From contig NZ_NWVL01000038.1 in the NCBI RefSeq assembly GCF_002382885.1, positions 1 to 64,000 on the forward strand: DNA of 64,000 nucleotides, in the 5' to 3' direction. Within the stretch, counting starts at the first letter, position 1; each line of letters begins with the position of its first letter. The notes beneath the pieces are model-generated. The model worked only from the letters and a program-made list of their open reading frames with translations, was not told the DNA's origin and did no database searches. Origin of the DNA: Streptomyces sp. WZ.A104 (GTDB lineage: Bacteria > Actinomycetota > Actinomycetes > Streptomycetales > Streptomycetaceae). The translations under genes were made by a program, and so were the position numbers. Shown here piece by piece: positions 34,127-42,945 of this stretch.

Positions 34127-35107
34127 TCAGAACGCCAGCGAGCGGTCGACGGCGTCGAGCACCCGGTCCAGGCCTGGCAGGTACTCCTCCTCCAGCCTGG
34201 CCGGCGGGTAGGGCGCGTGGTAGCCGCCGACCCTGAGCACCGGCGCTTCGAGGTGGTAGAAGCTGCGCTCGGTGATGCGGGCGGCGATCTCCGCTCCGGA
34301 GCCGTAGAAGACGGGCGCCTCGTGGACGACCACCAGCCGGCCGGTCTTCTCGACTGACGTCTGGATGGCGTCGAAGTCGATCGGGGACATCGACCGCAGG
34401 TCCAGGACCTCGATCGACTTGCCCTCCTCCTGCGCGGCCGCGGCGGCCTCCAGGCAGACCTTCACCATCGGCCCGTACGCGACGAGCGTCAGGTCGCTGC
34501 CCTCGCGGACGGTGACGGCCTTGTGCAGCGGGCCCGGGATGGAGTCGGTGTCGACCTCGCTCTTGTCCCAGTAGCGCCGCTTGGGCTCGAAGAAGATGAC
34601 CGGGTCGTCGCTCTGGACGGCCTGCTGCATCATCCAGTAGGCGTCGTTCGCGTTGGAGGGCGAGACCACCTTCAACCCGGCTACGTGCGCGAAGAGCGCC
34701 TCCGGGGACTCGCTGTGGTGCTCGACCGCGCCGATGCCACCGCCGTACGGGATACGGATGACGACCGGCAGCTTGATCGTGCCGAGCGCGCGGGCGTGCA
34801 TCTTCGCGAGCTGCGTGACGATCTGGTCGTACGCGGGGAAGACGAAGCCGTCGAACTGGATCTCGACGATGGGGCGGTAGCCGCGCAGGGCCATGCCGAT
34901 CGCCGTGCCGACGATGCCGGACTCGGCGAGCGGGGTGTCGATCACCCGGTCCTCGCCGAAGTCCTTCTGGAGGCCGTCGGTGATACGGAAGACGCCGCCG
35001 AGCTTGCCGACGTCCTCGCCCATGATGAGGACCTTGGGGTCGGTGTCGAGGGCGAGGCGGAGCGACTCGTTGAGCGCTTTCGCGATGGACATCTTTTCCA
35101 CGGCCAT
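34127..35107 (-). CDS. bkdB: 2-oxoacid dehydrogenase E1 beta subunit (copy 1)
   Basis: A 326-residue E1 beta subunit that with E1 alpha decarboxylates branched-chain 2-oxoacids from Val, Leu and Ile. It shows the expected order: GEDVGKLGGVFRITDGL, DTPLAESGIVGTAIGMAL, RIPYGGGIGAVEHHSES and the transketolase C-terminal domain. It starts two bases after the E1alpha stop with a GAGGAG sequence inside the E1alpha 3' end, so the two are co-translated. Products are isobutyryl-, isovaleryl- and 2-methylbutyryl-CoA, which prime branched fatty acids and some polyketides. Confidence 0.95.
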   Translation of the reverse strand: MAVEKMSIAKALNESLRLALDTDPKVLIMGEDVGKLGGVFRITDGLQKDFGEDRVIDTPLAESGIVGTAIGMALRGYRPIVEIQFDGFVFPAYDQIVTQLAKMHARALGTIKLPVVIRIPYGGGIGAVEHHSESPEALFAHVAGLKVVSPSNANDAYWMMQQAVQSDDPVIFFEPKRRYWDKSEVDTDSIPGPLHKAVTVREGSDLTLVAYGPMVKVCLEAAAAAQEEGKSIEVLDLRSMSPIDFDAIQTSVEKTGRLVVVHEAPVFYGSGAEIAARITERSFYHLEAPVLRVGGYHAPYPPARLEEEYLPGLDRVLDAVDRSLAF

Positions 35108-35109
35108 GG

Positions 35110-36270
35110 CTACTTGCCCTCCTCGGCAGAGTCGGCGAACGATGCCTGGTAGGCGGCGAACTGGGCCCGTTCCTCGTCGACGAGGGGGTGGCCGTCGGCG
35201 TAGACATGGTCGAACAGGGCCATCGACTCGGGGTCGGGCATCCCGCGCACCTCTTCCCGTACCCGCCTGCCGAGGGCCTCGCTCTCCTCGTCCAGCGCGG
35301 CGAAGAAGGCCTCGTCGGCGAGCTTCTCCTTCTCCAGGTAGGTGCGCAGCCGCAGGATCGGGTCCTTCGCCTCCCAGGCGGCCCGCTCCTCGTCGGCCCG
35401 GTACTTCGTCGGGTCGTCGTTGGTGGTGTGCGCGCCCATGCGGTACGTGAACGCCTCGACGAGGGTCGGGCCCTCGCCGCGGCGGGCCCGCTCCAGCGCG
35501 GAGCGGGTGACGGCCAGACAGGCCAGGACGTCGTTGCCGTCGACCCGGACGCCGGGGAAGCCGTAACCCTGCGCACGCTGGTAGAGCGGCACGCGGGTCT
35601 GGCGCTCGGTGGGCTCGGAGATGGCCCACTGGTTGTTCTGGCAGAAGAAGACGACGGGCGCGTTGTAGACCGTGGCGAAGGTGAACGACTCGGCGACGTC
35701 GCCCTGGCTGGAGGCCCCGTCACCGAAATACGCGATCACGGCGGAGTCCGCGCCGTCCTTGGCGACGCCCATGGCGTAGCCGGTGGCGTGCAGCGTCTGG
35801 GAGCCGATGACGATCGTGTACAGGTGGAAGTTGTTGGTCGTCGGGTCCCAGCCGCCGTGGTTCACCCCGCGGAACATACCGAGGAGCTTGGTCGGGTCGA
35901 CGTCGCGGCACCAGGCCACGCCGTGCTCGCGGTAGGTCGGGAAGACATAGTCGTCGTCGCGCAGGGCCCGGCCGCTGCCGATCTGCGCGGCCTCCTGGCC
36001 GAGCAGCGAGGCCCACAGGCCCAGCTCGCCCTGGCGCTGGAGGGTGGTGGCCTCGGCGTCGAAGCGACGGGTGAGCACCATGTCCCGGTACAGACCGCGC
36101 AGCTCGTCGGCGCTCAGGTCGATGCTGTAGTCCGGGTGCTCGACGCGCTCGCCCTCGGGCGTCAGCAGCTGTACGAGCTGCGGCTCGGAACTCTGCGGCT
36201 TCTTGGCGGCGCTGGTCCGCTTACTGGCGCGTCGCGGTTTACGCGCGGCGGCAGTGCTCTCCACGGTCAC
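35110..36270 (-). CDS. bkdA: 2-oxoacid dehydrogenase E1 alpha subunit (copy 1)
   Basis: A 386-residue E1 alpha subunit. The GTG at 36270 follows GGAGGAG; a GTG two codons on is less well spaced. A Lys/Arg/Ala-rich leader (about 1-30) precedes the catalytic domain. The thiamine-diphosphate motif begins FGDGASSQGDVAES and ends with the NNQWAIS segment, and the loop YRMGAHTTNDDPTKYR matches the E1 phosphorylation-loop region. It heads the operon and is divergent from the orphan response regulator gene across a 331-base region. Confidence 0.95.
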   Translation of the reverse strand: MTVESTAAARKPRRASKRTSAAKKPQSSEPQLVQLLTPEGERVEHPDYSIDLSADELRGLYRDMVLTRRFDAEATTLQRQGELGLWASLLGQEAAQIGSGRALRDDDYVFPTYREHGVAWCRDVDPTKLLGMFRGVNHGGWDPTTNNFHLYTIVIGSQTLHATGYAMGVAKDGADSAVIAYFGDGASSQGDVAESFTFATVYNAPVVFFCQNNQWAISEPTERQTRVPLYQRAQGYGFPGVRVDGNDVLACLAVTRSALERARRGEGPTLVEAFTYRMGAHTTNDDPTKYRADEERAAWEAKDPILRLRTYLEKEKLADEAFFAALDEESEALGRRVREEVRGMPDPESMALFDHVYADGHPLVDEERAQFAAYQASFADSAEEGK

Positions 36271-36601
36271 GTGCGTGCTCCTCCGTCGGTCCGGCCCCCG
36301 GGGTCTGCCGGGAACCAGTGCGGCTCGCCTGAAATCCGGACCCGTGCACGGGGTGGGTGCCGCTCGGCCGGGGATCAGGCGTGACAGGTGCCCCGGCGAG
36401 CGCCCTGTCATAGGCACGTTACCCAGTGCATCGCATAACTGCGAAACCCTATCTGACCTGCGATTTTGCTTGGATTTCCAAGTAAATCGAAAAAATCGCG
36501 AAGCTCTGCTGGTCACAGCACTGGAAACAGCCTTGCAGGCCGCCGGAACAACGGCACGTTATCCCGCGGATCAGCGCCAGGGAAGAGCGGAGGAGAAGCG
36601 A
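36271..36601. promoter_or_regulatory. 331-base divergent region with an AT-rich palindrome
   Basis: No gene is supported here. An AT-rich patch (about 36460-36500), unusual for this genome, contains CTTGGATTTCCAAG (36469-36482), a perfect inverted repeat around two T residues, flanked by ATTTT on the left and AAAAAAT on the right. It lies about 190 bases from the bkd start and 120 bases from the response regulator start, so a Lrp-type (BkdR) or regulator binding site is plausible. Confidence 0.5.
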
Positions 36602-37279
36602 GTGTGTGAGACTGCGATCGTGCGCGAAGATGGAAAAATCACGGTATTTCTGCTCGACGATCATGAGGTCGTCCGGCGTGGCGTCCATGAGCTCCTCTCC
36701 GTCGAGGAGGACATCGAGGTGGTCGGCGAGGCGGGCACGGCCGCGGACGCGCTGGTGCGCATCCCCGCGACGCGTCCCGATGTGGCGGTGCTCGACGTGC
36801 GGCTGCCCGACGGCAGCGGGGTGGAGGTGTGCCGGGAGGTCCGCTCCCTGGACGAGAACATCAAATGCCTGATGCTCACCTCGTACGCCGATGACGAGGC
36901 GCTTTTCGACGCGATCATGGCCGGGGCCTCGGGCTATGTGCTGAAGGCGATCCGCGGCAACGAACTGCTGAATGCCGTACGGGACGTGGCGGCCGGAAAA
37001 TCCCTGCTGGACCCGGTGGCCACCGCCCGGGTGCTGGAGCGGCTGCGCGACGGCAACAACGGCAAGGGCGACGACAAGCTGGCGGGCCTCACCGAACAGG
37101 AACGCAAGATCCTGGACCTGATCGGCGAGGGGCTGACCAACCGGGTCATCGGGGAGCGGCTGCACCTGGCCGAGAAGACGATCAAGAACTACGTCTCCAG
37201 CCTGCTGTCCAAGCTGGGCATGGAGCGCCGCTCGCAGGCGGCCGCGTACGTCGCGCGACTCCAGGCCGAGCGCCGCTGA
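36602..37279 (+). CDS. Orphan NarL/DevR-type response regulator
   Basis: A 225-residue response regulator with no histidine kinase gene nearby. The receiver domain is complete: Asp19-Asp20 in FLLDDHEV, phosphoacceptor Asp65 in VLDVRLPDGSG, Thr93 in MLTSYADD and Lys115 in YVLKAIRGNEL. The LuxR-type helix-turn-helix (LTEQERKILDLIGEGLTNR; LGMERRSQAAAYVARL) is of the DevR/DosR subtype. The GTG at 36602 follows GGAGGAG. From memory, the S. coelicolor regulator in this position beside the bkd genes (SCO3818) is an orphan that pairs with the DevS-like kinase SCO0203 and affects actinorhodin; orthology here is inferred from context only. Confidence 0.93.
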   Translation: MCETAIVREDGKITVFLLDDHEVVRRGVHELLSVEEDIEVVGEAGTAADALVRIPATRPDVAVLDVRLPDGSGVEVCREVRSLDENIKCLMLTSYADDEALFDAIMAGASGYVLKAIRGNELLNAVRDVAAGKSLLDPVATARVLERLRDGNNGKGDDKLAGLTEQERKILDLIGEGLTNRVIGERLHLAEKTIKNYVSSLLSKLGMERRSQAAAYVARLQAERR

Positions 37280-37289
37280 GGCTCCCCAG

Positions 37290-37383
37290 GGGAGACGGGT
37301 CCCGTCGGACTTTGATCGCGGGGGACTTCGATCCCGCAGGGCTTTGATCGCGGGGGACTTTGATCGCGGGGGACTTTGGTCCC
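37290..37383. repeat. Six 14-bp units in exact 16-bp register (DevR-box-like array)
   Basis: Units begin at 37290, 37306, 37322, 37338, 37354 and 37370. The last, GGGACTTTGGTCCC, is a near-perfect inverted repeat agreeing at 13 of 14 positions with the mycobacterial DosR/DevR core GGGACTWWAGTCCC as I recall it. The first (GGGAGACGGGTCCC) and third (GGGACTTCGATCCC) are also quasi-palindromic; the others end GATCGC. The array fills the gap between a DevR-type regulator and a pyridoxamine-oxidase-like gene. Confidence 0.8.
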
Positions 37384-37442
37384 GGGCCGCCCGGGGCAGG
37401 CGACTCTTACGCGGTCCCTACGGGCGGGGGACAGTGGAGCCC

Positions 37443-37895
37443 ATGCCCTTCGACTCCCACGGCTCCCCCGACGGACCCCGCGCGACCGGGACGATCGAGC
37501 GGGTCGAGCCGATCGAGCTGCTCGGCCGGGTCCCGTACGGCCGGCTCGCCACCAGCATGCGGGCCCTGCCCTTCCTGGCCGTCGCCCGGCACATCGTGAG
37601 CGACGGCCGCATCCTGCTGCGGATGCACAGCGGCTTCGGCTACCACGAGGCGTGCGACGGGAGCGTCGTGGCGTACGGCGCGGACAACTACAACCACCCG
37701 TCCTCCGGCGACGGCGGCGACCTGTGGTCGGTGCAGTTCACCGGCCCCGCCGAGATCGTGCACCCCTGCCCCGAGCAGCGGGAACTGTTCGGCGCCGCAC
37801 CGCTCACCGTGAACGGGGAGCCCTTCGCACCGGCCTACCTCCGCGTGGACCCGCACTTCGTCAGCGAGCACACGCTGGACTTCGCCCACCCATGA
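37443..37895 (+). CDS. Pyridoxamine 5'-phosphate oxidase-like flavin-binding protein
   Basis: A 150-residue protein of the PNPOx-like split-barrel family (GRVPYGRLATSMRALPFLAVARHIV; GSVVAYGADNY; WSVQFTGPAEIV). Such small proteins bind FMN or F420 and reduce or sequester diverse substrates; the exact activity cannot be assigned. The ATG at 37443 follows GTGGAG. It lies 163 bases after an orphan DevR-type regulator, with a repeat array between them. Genes of this family belong to the DevR regulon in mycobacteria, which makes regulation by its neighbour likely. Confidence 0.85.
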   Translation: MPFDSHGSPDGPRATGTIERVEPIELLGRVPYGRLATSMRALPFLAVARHIVSDGRILLRMHSGFGYHEACDGSVVAYGADNYNHPSSGDGGDLWSVQFTGPAEIVHPCPEQRELFGAAPLTVNGEPFAPAYLRVDPHFVSEHTLDFAHP

Positions 37896-37994
37896 TCGCC
37901 GGACGCCCCTGGGGCCTGTCCAGGCCTTAGCGCACCCGCACCCGTGACCGCAAGTCCGCCGATCGGCCACGCAGAGTGATCTAACATCTGGTAA

Positions 37995-39074
37995 GTGCTG
38001 CGCTCATATGTCACCCGCCCGCCTGTTCCTCCGGTCGGCGAGGTGCTGCGCCGTTACCCGGAGGTGGGCGAACCGCTCGCCTGCGAGCCGATCACCAAGG
38101 GCCTGCTGAACCACGGGTACCGGGTCTCCACCACGCGCGGTGCGTACTTCCTCAAGCACCATCTCGACAAGAAGCACCTGGACGACACCACCGGCGAGCG
38201 CGCCGCGATCGTCCGCCAGCACCGCGCCACCCAACGCCTCCAGTCGCTCGGCGTGCCCGTCGTCCCGCCCCTGACGGACGCCCGGGGCGACACCGTCGCC
38301 GTGATCGGCGAGCGCTGCTACGCCCTGCACCCCTGGGTCGACGGTCTGCACCGGGTCGGCGCCGAGCTGACCCTCGCCCAGTCCCGACGGCTCGGCACGC
38401 TGCTGGGCACCGTCCACACCGGCCTGGAGCAGGTGATGGCACCGCGTGACGGCCCCGGGTCCGCGAGCGGCCCCGCCCGGCCGGTCCACCGCAGCCCGGA
38501 CCCCGCCGACACCTTCGCGCTGATCGACGACCTGCTGGCCGCCGCGCGCGGGCAGGGCGGCCGGGACACCCCCCGCGACGCCTTCGACGAACTCGCCGTT
38601 CACCGGCTGGTGGAGCGCCGGGCCCTGCTCGAACAGCACGCCCACCGCCGCCCGCCCGCCCCGGACGGCCCCGCCACCGGGTGGGTGCACGGGGACTTCC
38701 ACCCGCTGAACCTGCTCTACCGGGGCGCCGATCCCGTCGCGATCGTGGACTGGGACCGGCTGGACGTCCAGCCGCGCGCCGAGGAGGCCGTACGGGCCGC
38801 GGCGATCTTCTTCGTCCGGCCGGCCGGGGAGCTGGACCTCGCGAAAGTACGGGCGTACGCCCGCGCGTACCGGCGCGCGGCGGGGGCGGGGACCGCCGAG
38901 CTGGCCGCCGCGGTGCACCGGGTGTGGTGGGAGCGGCTCAACGACTTCTGGATACTGCGCTGGCGCTACCGCCTGGACGACCGCAGGGCCGACCCGCAGT
39001 TTCCCGCGGTGTCGGCCCTGGCGGTCTGGTGGACGCGCGCGTACGAGGAGGTCTGCGCCGCCTTCACGGAGTAG
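37995..39074 (+). CDS. Phosphotransferase family protein (APH/homoserine-kinase-like fold)
   Basis: A 359-residue kinase of the aminoglycoside phosphotransferase fold. The catalytic loop VHGDFHPLNLLYRG and the metal-binding aspartate in VAIVDWDRLD are intact, and the N-lobe has the ATP-site lysine in YFLKHHLD. It resembles spectinomycin/homoserine kinase-like members; the substrate is unknown and resistance should not be assumed. The GTG start lacks a ribosome site and stands seven bases after TAACAT (37982-37987), suggesting a leaderless transcript. Confidence 0.88.
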   Translation: MLRSYVTRPPVPPVGEVLRRYPEVGEPLACEPITKGLLNHGYRVSTTRGAYFLKHHLDKKHLDDTTGERAAIVRQHRATQRLQSLGVPVVPPLTDARGDTVAVIGERCYALHPWVDGLHRVGAELTLAQSRRLGTLLGTVHTGLEQVMAPRDGPGSASGPARPVHRSPDPADTFALIDDLLAAARGQGGRDTPRDAFDELAVHRLVERRALLEQHAHRRPPAPDGPATGWVHGDFHPLNLLYRGADPVAIVDWDRLDVQPRAEEAVRAAAIFFVRPAGELDLAKVRAYARAYRRAAGAGTAELAAAVHRVWWERLNDFWILRWRYRLDDRRADPQFPAVSALAVWWTRAYEEVCAAFTE

Positions 39075-39118
39075 CGGTCGTGCGTGGTGAGGTGAGTGGT
39101 GGCGCGTGTGCGGACGGC

Positions 39119-39162
39119 TGTGAGCCCGGCGCGCGCCATCGGGGGCGCACGCCGGGCTCACA
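39119..39162. terminator. Bidirectional terminator
   Basis: A 13-bp perfect stem (39119-39131 with 39150-39162) lies between the convergent phosphotransferase and Ser/Thr kinase genes. Confidence 0.85.
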
Positions 39163-39202
39163 GGATGGTGCGTTGGTGCATACAGGGTGGTGCGGTGGTG
39201 CG

Positions 39203-40807
39203 TTACGAGGTGGCGTTGCCCGCCGACGAGGCGCCGGGCGTGGTTCCCGTACCGCCGTCGTCGCCGCCACCGGCTCCGCCGGGCTCGCCGTCGTTGCCGC
39301 CCGGGGTACCGGGATCGGCGGACGGGTCGACGGGATCACCGCTGGGCTCCCCGCTGGTGCCCTCGTTGGTGTTGCCGTCCGACGTACCGGGGTCCGGCTC
39401 CGAGGGGTCCGGGGACGGGGTGAAGGACGGCTGGCTCGGGGTCGGGTCCGGCGTCCACGGCGGCGGGTTCGGCTGCGTCTGCCCGCCGCCGGAGGTGTCC
39501 GGCTCCTCGGGCTCGTCGGACGGCTCCTCCGACGGCTCCTCAGACGGCTCCTCCTCGGACTGGCTGACCGAGGTGGACGGCGTGGTCGGCGTCTCCTTGC
39601 CACCGCTGTCCTGCGCCGCGTTGAGGGCGAAGGCGACTCCGGCGCCGATCGCGATCAGCGCGAGCACCACGAACAGCCACGTCTTGCCGCGCCCGCCGCC
39701 GGAACGCCGCTGGCCACCGTCGTAGCCACCGTCGTAGCCCCCGTCGTCCGGGTTGAACGGCGGCAGGATCGGGCCCTGCGAGGTGTCCCCGTGCATCGGG
39801 TGACCCATCGCCCGGGTGGAGCCGGTCATGCCGTGCGACGGGGTGTGGCCGCTCTCGTGCAGCGCGACGGGACCGGTGTTCCAGGTGCCCGTGTGGCCGC
39901 CCTGCACCTGGAGCATCTGGAGGCTGTACTGGACGAGGCCGCGCATCTCCTCGGCGCTCTGGAACCGGTCGTCCGGGTCCTTCGCCAGGGAGCGCATCAC
40001 CATCCCGTCCAGCTCCGGCGGCACCACGTCCGAAACCTCGGACGGCGGCACCGGGATGTCCTGGACGTGCTGGTAGACCACGGAGAGCGGGGTCTCGCCG
40101 GTGAACGGGGGCCGCAGCGCGAGCAGCTCGTAGAGCAGGCAGCCGGTGGCGTACAGGTCGGAGCGGTGGTCGACGGCCTTACCGAGCGCCTGCTCGGGGG
40201 AGAGGTACTGCGGTGTGCCCATGACCATGCCGGTCTGGGTCATCGTCGACTGCGCGCCGTGCAGTGCGCGGGCGATGCCGAAGTCCATCACCTTGACCGC
40301 GCCGGAGTCCGTGATGATCACGTTCGCGGGCTTGATGTCGCGGTGCACGATGCCGTGCTGGTGCGAGTAGGCGAGGGCTTCCAGCACACCGGAGACGATG
40401 ATCAGCGCCTGCTCGGGCGGCGGGGCCTCGGCGGTCAGGAGCAGATCGCGGATGGTTCGGCCCTCGACCAGCTCCATCACGATGTACGGGACGGTCTGGC
40501 CGCCCACGACGTCCTCGCCGGAGTCGTACACGGCGACGATCGCGTGGTGGTTGAGGCCCGCTACGGACTGTGCCTCACGGGTGAAACGGGCCTTGGAGAC
40601 CGGGTCCTCGGCCAGGTCGGAGCGGAGCAGCTTCACCGCGACCGTCCGTCCGAGCCGGACGTCCTCCGCCGCGTAGACCTCTGCCATGCCGCCCCGGCCG
40701 AGCCGGTGGGTCATCCGGTACCGTCCGTCGCCGACGACGCCGCCGACACCCCAGGAGTCGGTGCCATCCGAGACTCCGCCGCCGTTTGCTTCGGAATCGG
40801 GTGCCAT
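39203..40807 (-). CDS. Membrane Ser/Thr protein kinase without PASTA domain
   Basis: A 534-residue Hanks-type kinase. The catalytic domain covers about 30-295, with glycine loop LGRGGMAEVY, ATP lysine Lys59, catalytic loop HRDIKPAN (Asp156) and DFG Asp175. The activation loop ends GTPQYLSPEQA. A juxtamembrane linker leads to one membrane segment at about 377-397. The outer part (about 400-534) is a low-complexity Glu/Pro/Ser then Gly/Asp/Pro tail with EEPSEEPSEEPS repeats and no folded sensor. The ATG follows GAGGACTG. It is divergent from a second, similar kinase gene. Confidence 0.95.
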   Translation of the reverse strand: MAPDSEANGGGVSDGTDSWGVGGVVGDGRYRMTHRLGRGGMAEVYAAEDVRLGRTVAVKLLRSDLAEDPVSKARFTREAQSVAGLNHHAIVAVYDSGEDVVGGQTVPYIVMELVEGRTIRDLLLTAEAPPPEQALIIVSGVLEALAYSHQHGIVHRDIKPANVIITDSGAVKVMDFGIARALHGAQSTMTQTGMVMGTPQYLSPEQALGKAVDHRSDLYATGCLLYELLALRPPFTGETPLSVVYQHVQDIPVPPSEVSDVVPPELDGMVMRSLAKDPDDRFQSAEEMRGLVQYSLQMLQVQGGHTGTWNTGPVALHESGHTPSHGMTGSTRAMGHPMHGDTSQGPILPPFNPDDGGYDGGYDGGQRRSGGGRGKTWLFVVLALIAIGAGVAFALNAAQDSGGKETPTTPSTSVSQSEEEPSEEPSEEPSDEPEEPDTSGGGQTQPNPPPWTPDPTPSQPSFTPSPDPSEPDPGTSDGNTNEGTSGEPSGDPVDPSADPGTPGGNDGEPGGAGGGDDGGTGTTPGASSAGNATS

Positions 40808-41120
40808 CAGTCCTCGCCGTCGTTTCTGTCCGCGCGTCCGCGGGTTCTCACGGTGCCTTGCTGCATTGCCACGTCACGCTACAGCCTCCGCCGGACACCC
40901 CGGTTCCGTCCCGGGCCGATCATCCGACCGCCCGGCGCGCCCTACACCTGAATTTGATGCGTTTCCTGTAACGCTTCCGAGACGCTTCTTGTGCTTAGGG
41001 TCACGGAACGGGCACCCGGCTTGACGTGTCAGACCCCTCGGGCAGACTTGGCGCGTAATTAGGGAACATCGCGTGCACCGCACATCGCGTGCCTGCGCGC
41101 CGCCGAGGGGGATGCAAGTC
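40808..41120. promoter_or_regulatory. 313-base divergent promoter region of two kinase genes
   Basis: No gene is supported here. On the plus strand TTGACG (41021-41026) with AGACTT 17 bases later (41044-41049) is a possible promoter for the PASTA-like kinase. ACGCTTC occurs twice close together (near 40971 and 40982). The promoter of the other kinase must lie in the left half, but no clear hexamers stand out. Confidence 0.45.
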
Positions 41121-42770
41121 ATGAGCCAGGACGGCGCACAGGGCCGCTACGCGGGCGGGGCGGTCGCGGGTGGCCGCTACCAGCTGCGCGACCTGCTCGG
41201 CGAAGGCGGGATGGCGTCCGTCTACCTGGCCTACGACTCCGCGCTCGACCGCCAGGTCGCGATCAAGACCCTGCACACCGAGCTCGGCCGCGAGCAGTCC
41301 TTCCGCGAGCGCTTCCGGCGCGAGGCGCAGGCCGTCGCCAAGCTCCAGCACACCAACATCGTCTCCGTCTTCGACACCGGCGAGGACGAGCTCGGCGGTG
41401 CGCTGATGCCGTACATCGTCATGGAGTACGTCGAGGGCCAGCCGCTCGGCTCGGTCCTGGCCTCCGACATCCAGAGTCACGGCGCGATGCCCGCCGACAA
41501 GGCGCTGAAGGTGACGGCGGACGTCCTCGCCGCGCTGGAGACCAGCCACGAGATGGGCCTGGTCCACCGGGACATCAAGCCCGGCAACGTGATGATGACC
41601 AAGCGCGGCGTCGTGAAGGTCATGGACTTCGGCATCGCCCGGGCCATGCAGTCCGGCGTCACCTCCATGACGCAGACCGGCATGGTCGTGGGCACCCCGC
41701 AGTACCTCTCCCCCGAGCAGGCCCTCGGCCGCGGCGTCGACGCCCGGTCCGACCTGTATTCGGTGGGCATCATGCTCTTCCAGCTGCTCACCGGCCGGAT
41801 CCCGTTCGACGCGGACTCGCCGCTCGCCATCGCGTACGCGCATGTGCAGGAGGAGCCGGTCGCGCCGTCCAGCATCAATCGGTCGGTCACCCCGGCGATG
41901 GACGCCCTCGTCGCCCGCGCGCTCAAGAAGAACCCGAACGAGCGCTTCCCCAGCGCCGCGGCGATGCGCGACGAGGTCGCCCGCGTGCTGAACGCCTCCG
42001 GCGGGCAGACCGGCGCCCCGATGATCGTGGCGGGCGGTGGACCCGCCAGCAGCGGCTCGGGCGTCGGCTCGGCGGTGTTCCCGCCGGTCGACCAGGCCAC
42101 CCCGGCCCCCCAGAGCGTCCAGACGCCGTATCAGCCCCACCCGCCCCAGCAGCCCCACCAGTCCGGCCCGTACAACCAGCCGACCCCGGCGCCCACGCCG
42201 AGCTACGGCTACCCGCAGGCGGGCCAGGCCCAGGGCTACCCGACCCCGGGCCCGCTGGCCCACCAGACCCCGCCGCCGTACACGATCAACCCGCAGCACA
42301 CGACGTCCGTCGGCGGCCCCGGCGGCGGTTCCAAGCGGAATATGCCGGTCGTCGTCGGCTCGATCGTCGTCGCGCTGCTCGCCGTCGGCGGCCTGATCAC
42401 CGCGATCGCCCTCCAGGGCGGCAAGGACGACCAGGCGGGCAAGGACGGCGACCCGGGCACCAGCGAGTCGACGGACGAGGGCTACCGCCCGCCGGAGCGC
42501 AACCGCACGATGAAGGAAACGGAGTGCTCGAACGCCTCCGAGGACTCCAACGACCCGAAGAAGGTCCGCGCGCCGAGGTTCGTCTACAAGGACATCCTGT
42601 CGGCGAAGTCGTGCGCGGCCGCCGCGGGCTGGACGATCAAGGTGATCGAGGAGACGGGCAACACCTACGCCGAGGACCAGGTCGTCGGCCAGTTCCCGTC
42701 CCCGGGTGCGGCCGTCGACGAGCGCGGCGCCCACTTCGAGCTGAAGGTCTCCACGGGCAGGGCCTCCTGA
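41121..42770 (+). CDS. Membrane Ser/Thr protein kinase with C-terminal PASTA-like domain
   Basis: A 549-residue Hanks-type kinase. The ATG at 41121 is preferred to the one nine bases upstream, which sits directly on GAGGGGG. The kinase domain spans about 20-290 with Lys49, Asp151 in HRDIKPGN and DFG Asp169. A Pro/Gln-rich linker (about 320-400) precedes one membrane segment (about 410-432). The extracellular end holds two cysteines (ETECSNASED; AKSCAAAAGWTIKVIEE) and one PASTA-like unit (DQVVGQFPSPGAAVDERGAH). PASTA units recognise peptidoglycan fragments, so a cell-wall signal is plausible. It shares high similarity and a promoter region with the divergent kinase. Confidence 0.95.
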   Translation: MSQDGAQGRYAGGAVAGGRYQLRDLLGEGGMASVYLAYDSALDRQVAIKTLHTELGREQSFRERFRREAQAVAKLQHTNIVSVFDTGEDELGGALMPYIVMEYVEGQPLGSVLASDIQSHGAMPADKALKVTADVLAALETSHEMGLVHRDIKPGNVMMTKRGVVKVMDFGIARAMQSGVTSMTQTGMVVGTPQYLSPEQALGRGVDARSDLYSVGIMLFQLLTGRIPFDADSPLAIAYAHVQEEPVAPSSINRSVTPAMDALVARALKKNPNERFPSAAAMRDEVARVLNASGGQTGAPMIVAGGGPASSGSGVGSAVFPPVDQATPAPQSVQTPYQPHPPQQPHQSGPYNQPTPAPTPSYGYPQAGQAQGYPTPGPLAHQTPPPYTINPQHTTSVGGPGGGSKRNMPVVVGSIVVALLAVGGLITAIALQGGKDDQAGKDGDPGTSESTDEGYRPPERNRTMKETECSNASEDSNDPKKVRAPRFVYKDILSAKSCAAAAGWTIKVIEETGNTYAEDQVVGQFPSPGAAVDERGAHFELKVSTGRAS

Positions 42771-42945
42771 CCTCGGGCGGTCGGGTGTCGCGGCTCGGCG
42801 GCACTGCTCGTTTCTGATCGCCGTTCTGATCATTGTGGGGCCTTGTCTGCCTTTCGCGTAGCTCTTCATGGACCAGCGACGGCCTCGGAATTCCGGATAC
42901 CGCATCCGGGATGCCGGATGGAGGGGCCCATGTGACGCTGATCTC

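Noticed and set aside
37995..39074. Antibiotic resistance gene (aminoglycoside phosphotransferase)
   Set aside because: Only the fold is supported; many relatives phosphorylate metabolites, and no resistance context is present.
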